Origin: Callorhinus ursinus
Taxonomy: Eukaryota > Chordata > Mammalia > Carnivora > Otariidae
Direction: 5' to 3'
DNA: 64,000 bases
Assembly (NCBI RefSeq): GCF_003265705.1
Contig: NW_020312785.1
Coordinates: 23,911,102 to 23,975,101, forward strand
Below are positions 1 to 12,808 of this stretch, piece after piece. The stretch's first letter is position 1, and each line of letters opens with the position of its first letter. Made by a program: the position numbers and the translations under genes. The notes under the pieces were generated by a model that saw only the letters and a list, made by a program, of their open reading frames with translations, did no database searches and was not told the origin of the DNA.

Positions 1-934
1 CAAAAATGGACAAGCTACCGCAAAGCACGTCAGAGTAAAACTTCTTTATTTTTGATGTTTTTTAAAGTTCTATTATGATGTGCTTTCTGGAGACAAGGCT
101 TCTGTTAACAAGGAGATAAACCAGAAAAGAGGAAACCATGAGATTTAGGAAATAGGAGATCCACCAAAAACAAGTGATGAAAAAAGTCTGAGGTCTAGAG
201 AGAAACTATTCATTTTGGGATAAAAACATGGAGTATTCAACGAGGAAGATATCTGGAAAAACCTCAGGCCATTGGAATATTAAATAGGATTAAGCATTTA
301 GGAAGTTTAAAAATGCAATTAACTGTAGAAAATAATCTCATACAAAGAAAGAATAACATGTAATTGCAATTACAGTATTTTACTTGGCTCTGTAGTAGAT
401 TCACCTAGGGAAAATTTGCTTTGTCATGCCAATATAAACTGTTAATTCAACAAAGAATGTGCTAGCAAGAGAATGGATAAAAGAAAATGTCTAAAACTGA
501 CAAATCAAGAATTATTTGTGGATGTATATTATTTAAAATAGAAAACTATCAGAAGACACATCTGAAAGAGAAAGAAAAGTCGTTAAGGGATGTGGGTTCA
601 AGGATAGGAAGATGAATTAGGACTCCCTTGTTTTTGTTTAAAGCTTTTGTCCTATTTGATTTTTTTTTTAGAAAATACGTGCATCTGTTAGTGTGATAAT
701 AATGGATCTAGGATAAGAACTAGCAGAGCCCTAAAATATTGGTGACCACAACAGTGGTGTTGCATAGGAGCATGGCTGAGCTATTTAATATCTGTGTGCT
801 CAAATGTAGCTTATAGCCACAACCTCAACAACCTCTCATAACCTCTGTAATGTTGGAGAAAGTATAATTAATTTGGGACTGTTTCTATCCTAGAGTACCG
901 AGGCAGACATTAGGCACTGTTGCTTTTAATAATG

Positions 935-1045
935 GCCCCTTCCCAAGAGAGCGGTAATGAGGATTAAATGAGTTACTGTATGTAAAGTGTTCAGAAAATT
1001 GTACGGCATACATGAAGTGATAATAAGGGCTGGTTATTAGTATCA
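935..1045 (+). repeat. MIR SINE, 3' part
   Basis: 'gtaatgaggattaaatgag' followed by 'tgtaaagtgttcag' and ending in 'gctggttattag' matches the 3' half of the mammalian MIR consensus in forward orientation. It is old and diverged. Confidence 0.65.
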
Positions 1046-3040
1046 ATATATACATTTGTAAAAATGCACATGCCATGATGGAAATTTTGTTTGGTCTTAA
1101 TTGTGAATCTATGTAATTAAGAATGTAGAGGGACAGAAGAATCAATGTTGTCATCAATTCATAATTATTTGTCAAGATTTCAAAACATGAGGCAAAATAT
1201 GTTTTGGGGGTTGCTATTCGAGTGGATATAGACAAACACACTAATTTGTCCAAGATTTTTTTTTAATAAGAGAGCATATATTTTGTCTCTTTTTAAGCAG
1301 AATTATAACCAAACTTTACTTGGAAGTAGTATTACGAAGTAGAAGACTCTATTATGCCTGTTTGAAATGACTCTGGGATTTCTGATATTCCATGGCCAGA
1401 TTTTAACTTAAATTGATACCTACATGAATCTGATAATTATTCAGTTTTAGGATTTTTAAATTTGCATTGAGCTTTGCTTCCATCATACTACTGTAAATAC
1501 AGAAGTCTAATCCTTAAAACAGACCTGTGGAGATAGGGGATATTATTTTATTTTTAGTATGTAAAATGGGGACAAACGATATATTTTAGACATTATAAAT
1601 AAAATTTACAGACTTTTTTTGGTACTCAGAAAAAAACAGATAAAGTTAATTTCTTTTCTAATTAATAATTACTGCTTTCTAAAAGATTAAGAATGCTACT
1701 AGTATGTCAGTAGCTCTCACTTATTCCCTGACTTTTTATGTATCAATAAACTTCTCTTCAAATTTTTTGTCACTAAAGATCTACATGGATTATATGTATT
1801 TTTCAGACATTTAAATATTCTTAAACATGTAATTTTTTTCGTATTCGTGAAATCCCATATGCACTTCCAGAAGTCAAAAACAACGTACTCTTTTCAGGTG
1901 CTCCTTTAAAACAATCATTGATTACAATCCAACCTCTTTGGAATGATGTGTGTCTGACCACACAAAGTGCTGATTTGAAACCCCATCTTACTTGTTCTCG
2001 CAACAAAGGTATATACTATGAATGTTAAATAATCCCCAATATTTATGAAATGCTTGGTTAAACAGGAAATGGTCTACATGTCTAAATAATGGACAAGTCC
2101 ACTTTAATAACACATCACCGTGCCACCCGAGAAATTGCTCTCCATTCGTAGATCAGTTAAAGAGAGACTGAAATGTTCTCAAATCTTACCTGGCTTTATA
2201 ATATTGTGACTGATGATGGTAAGGAGAAAAGGAATCGAAAAGGAATACTTATACCATTTAGATAAGTATGGCATATGGTTTAATCAGCACGTACTATTCA
2301 TAAGAGGTTACCATTCATTGACTAGATCATGAATAAAAATATTAATTTATGTGTATGATCTGAGATCCATGGATTCTACTTTGTTGGGCCAATTTGATAG
2401 TGATGGTCCCAAATGGTTTGAGTAGTAGAGCAGATGCAGCGACAAATCAGCTTGCAGTGAAATTATACTCTTTGTATGGTCAAAAAAGAGAATTGGGAGG
2501 GCACGAACATGAATTTCAGTGAACTGGTGATTTCCTTTTGGGACTGTTTCATGTTCCCTCCAAAGTGTTTTTGAGAATTGTACAGATTCCTCCGGGAAGC
2601 TTTTCTTCTTTAAATACACGAGTGTTAGGGGAAGAGAGAAAAGTCTCACTCGCCAGCTCAATGAAGTGAAACAACATGTACTACAAAATAAACATCTGGT
2701 ACATACAATTTTCACAGTCATTTTGTGATATTGTGCAAAATATATAGACCCCTCAAATAATATCTGATATATACATTTACCCAGCAACTAACTCATATCA
2801 ATGATTTATTTGATAACTGCTTTGTATATCCTCTATGTTGCTTAATATTTCTATTTTATTTCTAACAGTGTTCTTGCTGCTATATCCAGAGTTACTAAAC
2901 GCCAGATATACCATAGACAATTTACATTAAATATGTAAAAATGTTCCTGAGCAGATAGACCATCTTACTTCCTTCTGAACTGAATTTCCTCTAATATAAA
3001 GATTTTATCAACTTAATTTCATATGATCAGAGTAAAGGGA

Positions 3041-3043
<3 letters not shown>

Positions 3044-3076
<33 letters not shown>
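3044..3076. repeat. (CA)n microsatellite
   Basis: About 16 uninterrupted CA units, followed by a degenerate 'ttcacacatactcgcacat' extension. It is likely to vary in length between individuals. Confidence 0.95.
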
Positions 3077-3078
<2 letters not shown>

Positions 3079-4300
3079 ATTCACACATACTCGCACATAT
3101 GGACACAAAATAAATCTATTGGTAGTTTCATGTAATACTTTGCACCTCAGAGCTGAGATCTTTATAATTGTTATCAAGCAGACAAAAACCATTTTTTTCC
3201 TATTTAATTTTTCTTATCACTTCCAGAGGAGGTTTTAATGAGCAAAGAAATGGTCAATATGCAAGTGAAAGAGACAAATAGCATCTTTAATTCATATAGT
3301 AGAAAAAAGGTTCCTGACTAATCAAGAGTTTACTGAAACAAAATATCCAGAATGACTTCCTTTGATACTAGAGTTCACAAGCAGTTATAGTTTCAGGAAC
3401 AAAATTATTCAGAAGATTGTTTTCCAGTCACATCACATTAATGTGCTGCTTTAATTAGTTCCCTTGTAGAATATAAAGATAATTTTATGAGTTCATTACC
3501 TCATAATAATTCATCTGATATGCTTAATAGCAGAAATCTGAATACTGATTAACCTAATGAGGAAAAATAAACAGAAATAAAAAATGTTTTAAATGCTACA
3601 TTTAGTCTTAAATGTATTGTTATTCAAGTTCTCTTAATTCAATGCTCCAACATGATTTATGCATTGGAGATATATAATTTTCAGGAAATCCATAAAAGAC
3701 AAAGAGCAAACCCTATTAGTGTATCTAAACAATGCAGTTGTTTAGACTGGGTGAGCACAAGGGAATACAACTAGGAGGCACTGGCAAATGAGGGTGCCCA
3801 TGAGAAAGAACCCTACCTCCAATGCCTCCTTTCATACCGAGGAACTTCCTTGGTATTTATGGTATTAAGAAAGGACCTTTACAACTCTTGTGCTAGCTAA
3901 GTTTCTGGAAAAGTATCATACCGGCTCCCTCACCATCTCACCACCAATGGGCTTTGATTTGTCCTTTAATCTCAGTTCTCAGGTGAAAGATAAGAGAAAA
4001 ATGAGAATGAGTCATCCATAAGACTAAAATAAGTAAAATAAATACTAAATTATTTATAAAGATGTTATTCATTTTGGTACTTATTCCAACTGTTTAAAAC
4101 CTGAAATTGCGTAAAGGGGAGATAATATTGGAGAAAATTATTTCTATGAAAATAGCGAGGCTGCTTCTAAAGTAAAGTAGCAGTTTATTATTTTATACAA
4201 TGTGAAACGTGGCTGTTGGATTAGTCTCTTTCTGACAGTCATCTGTAAGATTGTAATGATACATAAGACTTCTCCATTATCTTTAACTCCAATTGCCTCA

Positions 4301-4347
4301 ACATGCGCACGTGCGCGCACACAGACCCACACACAGACCCACACACA

Positions 4348-4381
<34 letters not shown>
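4301..4381. repeat. Compound CA/CG-rich alternating purine-pyrimidine repeat
   Basis: Starts with a 12-bp palindrome GCGCACGTGCGC (4305-4316), continues as imperfect CACACAGACC units, then becomes a pure CA run to 4381. Alternating purine-pyrimidine sequence with CpG is the classical Z-DNA-prone pattern. Confidence 0.9.
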
Positions 4382-4382
<1 letters not shown>

Positions 4383-5058
4383 CTATCCACAGCCCACAAC
4401 CTAGCAGTCTATAGAGAACTGTGCTAATAAGAACTAATGAAAAGAACATAATAAATAGGTGCTGTTACACGACCTCTATTACATCATTATCTGATTCAAT
4501 GGGCTATAAGTGATGTATTTTATTCTTTGCCTTTATCTAAAGTTGCAGTCAAATTCTCTCAGATGTGTAACTTACGTGTTTATATTTAGAACTACACTTA
4601 CAAATTCTGCATGAAACATTTATATATTTCCAAAGCAATCATTCTTAGACATTCATAATATGAATTATTTCCAACACATCCAATTAGTTAATTTTCACTT
4701 TAATGCCAGTGTATGCATGCATCTACTTAAAACATGGTTCATAGATAAGGTAACAATAAGTCCATGCAAACACAATCCTGAGATATAAGTTGGTAATTAT
4801 GATTGCATTACTCTTGTTAAGAGTTTGCTTTCTGTTGTTTATAAGACTACCAGCATAACCAAAACAAACAAAAACTACAGATAATTTTGAAACCCAATAC
4901 TTGCAGATAGTCTTATTTCTTTAATATTTAGTCAAATATTAAACCTCTAAGATAATATTACATTATCTGTCTAAACAAGTTAGCAATGTCACAGTTTCAG
5001 GTTGAGAAAGCAATCTTTTTATATTAAAAATAGACAACAAGAAAACATGCAGTGTTTA

Positions 5059-5544
<486 letters not shown>

Positions 5545-5589
5545 TTACAGTTTCTACTCCTTCTCCTTAATTTCCCTAATTCTCGGCTC

Positions 5590-6330
5590 TGCCTGCACCT
5601 TTGCTGCACTTCAAAGCTGGCGGAGGGCTCTGACTGCCCTCTGTGAGGCCGCCAGCAGGACTGAGGGAGCATATGGAGGAGCGAGAGGGCAGGGTGGCTG
5701 AATGCTAGCATTGCTAATTTTCCACCTTATTGTTAATCAAAGCTATTGACTGTGATCACTCCCCATCATCGCTTCATCTCCTGCCAATTACAGGCTCAAG
5801 GGACTGTACCTCATATGGGGGGGGGGAAGGGAGGGTGTGGGGAAAAATAGGGTCTTGTCAAATAACAGGGTGGATGATAAAAATGTCATACTTCTCCTGA
5901 GCAACAGTAAAGAAAGCAGTGTGCATCACCGCATCCTTCGGAAGGCGACAATTTGTCATCTTAAAGGACGGAGTTAAATTTACTGAAACGAAGGCATAAG
6001 TAAAACAACACTTAACTTCGGACATTTCGGGTTGGATATTTTAAAAGCTCCCCAATTGCTCGAGATTCTATATCACAACCGTCCAGATAAGTATTTTCCT
6101 TCCCTTACTCTTGTTTGTCTTGAATAAAAGGAATGCTTTTTATGCTTTTCGCATTGTACGTGGATTTTCCTATGGAGAATTTTAGAAATGAGGCTAAGCA
6201 CAGTGACACTCAAGTTCTAATATCCAGAAACTGAGTTGCAGCCTAAATACATACAGAAGCCCAACGACACCACGACTAATTTCCCGAGTGCTCAGTTACG
6301 GTGTATGTCATATCTATGTGTGTTCGATAA
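5590..6330. promoter_or_regulatory. CpG-retaining block upstream of the ROBO1 exon, possible promoter or enhancer
   Basis: Seen: I count 16 CpG dinucleotides between 5930 and 6325 and a further 12 or so across 5280-5695, whereas most of the surrounding intron has about one per 100-200 bases or fewer. Homeodomain-like AT motifs such as TTGTTAATCAAAG (5730s) lie among them. There is no recognisable repeat. Inferred: CpGs decay quickly in methylated introns, so their survival suggests a germline-unmethylated or constrained element. Its place 5' of the exon suits an internal promoter. There is no clear TATA box or CpG island by strict criteria. Confidence 0.35.
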
Positions 6331-6639
6331 ATATGAACAGAGTATCTAGCTTCTTGGCTGATGGCAGACACAGACACAATAAAAGCCAAAAGCCAAGTGT
6401 GTACCTCCTAAATCGAATACCGTAGAGTCATAGGTCCTTCATGTTGAGGGGTTCTGCAGGCTTTTTATCACCTTAAACAGCATCTACAGAGAATTTCTCG
6501 GTCTGAGCAGTGAAGGGGCACAGCTGTTTACTCGAGGAAAAAAGTATGTCTCTTATGACTGAGGCAGTGAGTACACAAGGTAATGCCCCTCCAGAAACAT
6601 CACAGGGGTCATTAATTCTGTGCCCCTGCTAGTTTTTTA

Positions 6640-8660
6640 GCTAGGTTGACACATTTCGTCTTACACACAGCTCTTCAGGGATGATTTAGAAATTTTTAAA
6701 AGAGGATACAAAATCTAATATGAGTCACTTCGTGGCTTTTTGCATGTAGTGTATTTATCAACTCTATCTCCCTGCCTCTCCTCCCCAGCTCATGTGTCAT
6801 ATAATTAACCTGATGTGGCTCACATGAAGGAAAAAAAAAGGTGCGGATCTGTGCATACTAAAAGGAAATGCTCATTATTGCTCTATTCATCCTTGTCTTT
6901 CTAGTGACGGCTGTTGTCATATTTTTCCTTAAAATCAAGTCTGGAAGTGGTATAGCAGGAAAAGGGTCCACTTTTGACACCCCACCCCCCGCCGCCCCCC
7001 ACCAAGCCTGTTAACTTATTTGTATGCATTAATTGTTTAAGGCAGTTTTAAGTCACATCAATACGAAAGAACGGGAAACAGGCATTTTTTTGTGTATTTT
7101 TCCCCAGTGTTAGCACAATGTTCTGCCACAAACTAAGTAACCTTGCTCAAGTAACTAACCAAATGAAAGAGGTTGATACAGGAAGATAAATAGAAGGTCC
7201 TGGTTCAAATGTATTAAAAGGCTTTTAAGTAAACCTCCCCTGCTTACCCACAACATTGTGTTAAAAGATATGAAGCATTTAGGGTCACCTTAGTTTTTCA
7301 GAGTAATTACTTTTAGTTACAAATGCAGCTTTTCGAAGGAAATACTACCTTTAATTTATGATGGAATATTTTATTTAATGTACATGCATACATTTGTAAT
7401 TACTCTGTTAAAAATAAAATAAAAATCTGTCCACATCCACAATGTGAACTCAGTTTGACTATACACTATCATAACTTTTGCGTGCTTTGTTATTGAATGT
7501 TCCCTGACAATGAGGATATTACAAAAGCAATAGCGATGAGGAAAGAAAGTTCATTATCATTTCAAACTGGATACTTAGAACTGTTTTAAAGTAGAATTTT
7601 TCACCCATGTCTAACTTATCCTGAGTGTTTTTAAAATTTGCTTTCCTGTCCCCACCCATCACCCTTCTGACCCCTTCTTAAGCTCAGGAAAGAATAGACT
7701 TTGCATTAATCAATGAATCTTACCGTATCTATGAAACACATTCTATCTATTCAGTACTGCCTTTAATTAACAATATGCTAGACCTAAGGAACAAAAGATG
7801 CCATTTTTGCTAACTGCACTCATTTTCTCTTCTCCCTTCATGTCAAAAGTTAATTATAACGGGAAATAACCACTTGACTCATTGCACATGAGCTTTAGGA
7901 CTAATCCAAAAGTTATTTATTTAAACTTTGTTAAATAGTATTGATTATGCGAGCCATGGAATAGAACACAATGAGGCAAGAGATTATTTAATGCTTACCA
8001 TGTCTGAAGGAGGGTGGCCTTCTTGTACCCCAAGATTGAATTTAGGGCCATCCAGACTTAAATTGACATACGTGTGGCTGCAATTGATGAAAGCTACCAT
8101 CACATCTAGAATTGCACTGTCACTAAGGGTGCTGGGTTCTAAGTGCCTGACTCCCCCATTAGACTGAATTCCCAAGGGTCAGGTAATCTGTCTGCATCAC
8201 ATTAGTACACACATCACCTTATACTGTACCTGCAACATTCTACAGGTTTAGACAGTTTTTTTTTCCCTTTAAGATAATAAACGAATTAATGAACAGATGG
8301 TAACCAAGAATGCATATCTCACTTAACTAATAGACTCTCAATCTGAAACAACTTGAAAATACAAAAAACTTGTTATAAATTAACTCAAATGCTAATGTAC
8401 TCCCTATAATACCCAATATCTGTAAAGGCCAAGAAAGCATTTTTTTTCCAATATAAAAGGAAGTCTTAAATCATAAAATTGTAGACATTCAGGGTTGGAA
8501 ACATGTCAGATGGACCTTCACCACAACCTTCCATCAGATATACAAATTATTCTGAATTCAGTGGTCATTTGGCCTTTAGTGTTTTTTAAGGCAACCAATT
8601 TCAATTTGACAATCAAGACCTTTATTTTATGTTAGATTTAAAAAAAAAAAGGCTGTTTTC
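6640..8660. other. Unique AT-rich intron, no feature recognised
   Basis: Contains a C-rich tract near 6982-7001 and overlapping short open frames on both strands around 7930-8175 that encode nothing recognisable. No repeat family was identified. Confidence 0.6.
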
Positions 8661-8664
8661 TAGA

Positions 8665-8717
8665 TGCTAATTCTAATTAGCATTTATCAGTTCCTTTGGA
8701 GCCCAAAGGAACTGATA
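8665..8717. other. Two adjacent perfect inverted repeats (tandem hairpins)
   Basis: TGCTAATT (8665-8672) pairs with AATTAGCA (8675-8682) across a 2-base loop. Two bases later TATCAGTTCCTTTGG (8685-8699) pairs perfectly with 8703-8717 across a 3-base loop. Both hairpins can form in DNA or in RNA of either strand. No known element was recognised. Confidence 0.85.
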
Positions 8718-8779
8718 CCTTATCTATGAAAGTCTGTTGCCCTCCCAACCTTCCTTAAATACTTGTGCTTCACAGGACT

Positions 8780-9060
8780 CTAGACTTTATCTTTTTGTTG
8801 TTCAACATACTCTGTGTAGATATCTTCATTGAGACTCATGACTAAAACTCTTTTTTTTTAATAAGATGATGCAACTTCCACATTTCTTAATTGGATGTTC
8901 TATCAATGACCGAATCTTATGTCCACTGCTTATTTGACTTATGAGGATGCCAAGAAAGCTCATACTTTCTCTCACCAAACCCTGGGAACTCATCCTGTTC
9001 CCTTTCCGACTACTCCTTTCCTATATTCCCTGTCTTATTAAGGAAGTCATCATTGTACTA
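8780..9060 (+). repeat. Possible L2 LINE relic
   Basis: The order 'cattgagactcatgac...aattggatgttctatcaatg...aaaccctgggaactcatcctgttccc...cctgtcttattaaggaagtc' loosely follows a region of mammalian L2 elements. It is very diverged, so the call is tentative. Confidence 0.3.
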
Positions 9061-9363
9061 TATTCTTAATATTTTAGAATTCAGTGAGATGTTAGTATCT
9101 GGGGTTAAAACCGAACTCTTGCCTGTAGACTGGTTGTTATAGATTTTGCTACACCATTTATTTTTATTTTTATTTATGTTTTTGGAGTCAGTTGTGTGCC
9201 AAACTTAAAGCTATAAGATTTTATATTATATATTTATAAAATTATGCATAACCATATAACATACATATTATTTATATAAGACATAAAATGTATGATTGGG
9301 CCCCCTTGTAACAGTCTTTCACAGATTTAGTAAAGGTGACACCAGTAACAAAAAGGAATAAAG

Positions 9364-9403
9364 ATCTATAGCTTCCAAAAAAAAAAAAAAATCAATAGCT
9401 TCC
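9364..9403 (+). mobile_element. Apparent poly(A)-only retro-insertion flanked by direct repeats
   Basis: ATCTATAGCTTCC (9364-9376) is followed by about 14-15 A residues and then ATCAATAGCTTCC (9391-9403). The two 13-mers differ at one base. This is the arrangement of a target-site duplication around the A tail of an L1-mobilised transcript, but no body sequence remains. Confidence 0.55.
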
Positions 9404-9409
9404 TTTACA

Positions 9410-11690
9410 ATGGAAATTATGTCTTTTAGGAAAACTTGTCCTTAAATATAACATTTATTAAAGGTGATAAAACTTTATTTAATGGTAAATTAAGTGTAAA
9501 TTTGAAGTTTTTTTAATCTGCATAATACTACTTTGAGATTTCCCCAACACATATATCAAATTATAATGGAAACTCTGAATTAGAAAAGTCATTGTACTGC
9601 AACCTCTGATAAAATATTCATTCAGACAACCATCATCAATGGGTACTAAATCTATGAGGTGAAAAATTGTAGGAGACAGCATAGTTCACAGTGTCAAAGT
9701 ATCACCCCAGAGATTATTTGCTAACTGCAAAGGGGGAAATATACTTTTATAATGGGTAGATCTGGCAGTCCCCACTTGAACTCAGTAATCAAGCTGAGTA
9801 TCCAGCAATGGTGGGGAAATAAGAGTGGGAAGCCGATCGTGTAATACAATATACGGCATCACCTATAAAGCATCCATGCTAACAATGCTTGCTCTGAATT
9901 CAGTCAAGACTTAAGACCCAACTTAAAATCTACCAAAAAAGAAAATATATATCCCTTAGCATACACATGTATAATAATTGATTGGTGAATTATCTTTAAC
10001 TTACTTTCAAATGGTTTAGGAAAAGTATATTGAGAGGATTAAAGCAACTATGGCATAATATTAACAATTACTCATTCTGTTATGAAAAACATTCCAAAAA
10101 GTTTAGAGGACGGTAGATGAAGACTGAGTGGTCTAAAGCTTTCTTTACAATGTGCAGCAGAAATTCACATGATGACGCTTCACTATCATTGGTGACATCA
10201 TTACAATAGCATCAATATTGTACCACATTCAACCCACATTTCTCTAAATTGTTCATCAGGCTATGATAGCCATGGTTACACTGTGGAAATGTAGAGGCCT
10301 AAGAGAAGATTCTGTTGTTTAAATTCAATTTCATTTGTTTATTTTTAATTTTTAAGTTGGGTTTTAAATTCACAGTCAAAACACTGGAGTTTTCATCTGT
10401 ATCCCTTCTTTCTGTCATATTCAGCTATGTAAATATACGTCAACAATAATAGCTTCTTCCTTCTGCCTTACTGTAATGTGTCAAGATGGTTTCTTTACAG
10501 ATTTGCATTATCACTGTGCAGGGTTTTGGCATTAATTGACATTTTGAAGATGACCATTAATAAAAGATTAGGGGAAAGCAAATGAATATAAACTACTATC
10601 AATACGAGAATTGTGTTCTACAAATTGGATCAATTCTCATTGATTCTTTCCTACTAATCAAGAGGAATGCAGGCAATGGGTACTTTAAATGGAGTACTGA
10701 GAACATTTAATTAGAAACCCAGGCAATGAATTACAGAATTACATACAAAAACTATGTTTGTGAAGTTTTATATCGGTGTCACAATTTTACAAGATCCAAC
10801 TAAAGTTAAATTTCAAACTTCTGCTTTAATCACATGTGGTTAACATAATTGTGGAGGCTACAATATTATTTGCCCCATTCTTCTGAATTGGAAATAAAGG
10901 AAGAAATAAGAATTATGTTATAGAGATGGAGAGGAAAAAAAATCAGTATGTGTTTTTAGGTAGTACCTACTTAAAATAATTCAGAGAATCAAGTAAATAA
11001 AAGATTCATTTACAATGAGGACTGAATGACTTTTTCAGAAATCTATATTGTATAGAACATTACATTTAATATGTATCAAGTTTTAAAATTGTGCTACAAA
11101 ATGTTGAGTGAAGCCAATTTTTTTAAGCAGCAATATGGTAACAGATAGAAAACAATGTATTACAATTATTTCCAATTTTGCTATTATAAGGAAAATCAAG
11201 GTTGCTTCCTTATGTTTCTTTCAAAAATAAAAGAACCATGATTATAATGATCCATGTGAATAATGACTGTGAAAAAATGTTTCTAGATAAAATAAACCAA
11301 AATGTTAAAATTGACATATGTATGTATTCAAATAAATTTTTTTGTGAGTGAATGATTATTCCTAAATTTGAAGACTTTATCATCCAACACTGTTGAAAAA
11401 AAAAAAAAAAAGCAAGAAATTCAGAGTGGTTTGGTATTTGACCAAACTAAAAATAGTCTCCATGAGAGAGTAGGTAATTATAACCCATGACCTCAGATGC
11501 CAGGATTGTTTTAAATGAAAAAGTAGATTTCATACAAAGATCTCAAAATATATACTAATGCTTTTTCTCATTTTCTAGTTTAAGTGATTAGATAACTGAA
11601 TGAATCATAAGTGAATAATGAGAAGTAAAAACTGTACTGATTATAATCACAACTGTTTACATAATACTTCAGTTTAAAAAATATAAACTA
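9410..11690. other. Unique AT-rich intron, no feature recognised
   Basis: No repeat family or conserved coding frame was recognised. A 16-base A run lies near 11397-11412 without clear flanking duplications. Confidence 0.55.
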
Positions 11691-11699
11691 TATTATTTT

Positions 11700-11915
11700 T
11701 TAGGTATGTATATTTTCTCATGCAATTCTTACAGGTCTATCATGATAATAGTCATCACTAACTGCATCATCTACATTCCCATTTTAGAGATGCTGAAACT
11801 AAAGCTCAGAGAAATTCTTTTGCCTCTGTCGTGCAATCGGTAAATAGTGGATTTGGAATTCGATTCCAAATGATTTCTGACTCCAAAGCACCTCCTCTTT
11901 TCAGTATGGCCCATG
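11700..11915 (-). repeat. MIR SINE, antisense
   Basis: 'ctcatgcaattcttacaggtc', 'cccattttagagatgctgaaac', 'aagctcagagaaattctttt' and 'gtgcaatcggtaaatagtgg' follow the reverse complement of the MIR core and 5' half in the right order. Confidence 0.75.
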
Positions 11916-12087
11916 TCCTCTTTTTACACATCAATCCAATTCTAGGAACTGGTTGGAATTTTAATAGTATATAAGCCTTAGTACACCAGGCAAGCGATTC
12001 TTTTCCAGTCGCGGAACCATAAGATTGAATAATTTCACCACTCTGTTTCTGAGCTCTGTTAAGCATATCACTGTGGCTTGTGACACT

Positions 12088-12116
12088 GACTGTGCTACCC
12101 AGGTGCCCCTCCCACA
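12088..12116 (-). repeat. can-SINE head-like fragment
   Basis: On the minus strand GGGGCACCTGGGTAGCACAG resembles the tRNA-derived head of a carnivore SINE, but the following 100 bases fit the body poorly. It is either a truncated or a very diverged copy. Confidence 0.4.
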
Positions 12117-12263
12117 TCTTTTTAAATATGTAAATTTGGGGATCAAACTACTGATTAAATAAAATTAAGATAAATTCAGATTTTTTTTTTACTAGTCCGA
12201 TGTCATTTATTTAGGTTCATAATTCAGTAGTCACAGAACCTTGTCCTGAAGTTCAGATTTTTT

Positions 12264-12454
12264 AAAAAGATTTCATATATTTATTTGAGAGAGAGTGAGA
12301 GAGAGCATGGGGGGGCGTAGCAATGGGGGAGACGAGGGAGAAACAGACCCCCCTGCTGAGCAGGGAGCCCAACTTGGGGCTCAATCCCAGGACCCTGGGA
12401 TCATTACCTGAGCCGAAGGCAGACCCTCAACCGACTGAGCCACCCAGGCGCCCC
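12264..12454 (-). mobile_element. can-SINE (tRNA-derived carnivore SINE), antisense
   Basis: Read on the minus strand it begins GGGGCGCCTGGGTGGCTCAG, contains the tRNA-like A and B box region and the 'ctgctcagcaggggggtctgtttctcc' body, a CT-rich segment and an A-rich tail. Flanking copies of about 12 bases, TTCAGATTTTTT, at 12252-12263 and 12460-12471 are a plausible target-site duplication. Confidence 0.92.
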
Positions 12455-12808
12455 ATAAATTCAGATTTTTTTGACAATTACTTTTTAAAATGTATTCTTC
12501 AACAACAAAGATTTTCCTTTTGGTATAAGTTTGAGGGAACTTAGAACAGGGGCATGTCTTACTCACCGTCATATGCCTGTTAGGCACAGAGTAGCTAATC
12601 AATACATATTTGTTAAATGACTAAATGAAACATTGAGGCATAGTTTTGCTGGAGTCAAGAGTTTAAGAAGGTAATTTTTCTCAATCAATGAATATCATTA
12701 TTTCCTTATTTAGGACTTTGTTATATACTTATCTGAAATTATAATCATTGTCATTAGATATGTTGTCTACATATCTACCTAAAATTATAAGTCTAATTTA
12801 AAACTACA

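Noticed and set aside
2347..2787. 146-codon minus-strand open frame
   Set aside because: No recognisable domain, no conserved-looking composition and no splice signals that tie it to ROBO1. It looks like a chance frame in AT-rich intron.
3023..3238. Plus frame with a His-Thr repeat
   Set aside because: Translation of a CA microsatellite, not a protein.
4144..4449. Overlapping plus and minus frames with Cys-Val or His-Thr repeats
   Set aside because: Both are read-through of the compound CA repeat.
8685..8717. MicroRNA precursor
   Set aside because: A 15-bp stem with a 3-base loop is too short and its flanks do not pair further.
12264..12454. Functional tRNA gene in the SINE heads
   Set aside because: The tRNA-like region belongs to can-SINEs with body and tail. 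The cloverleaf is degenerate and repeated in several copies.
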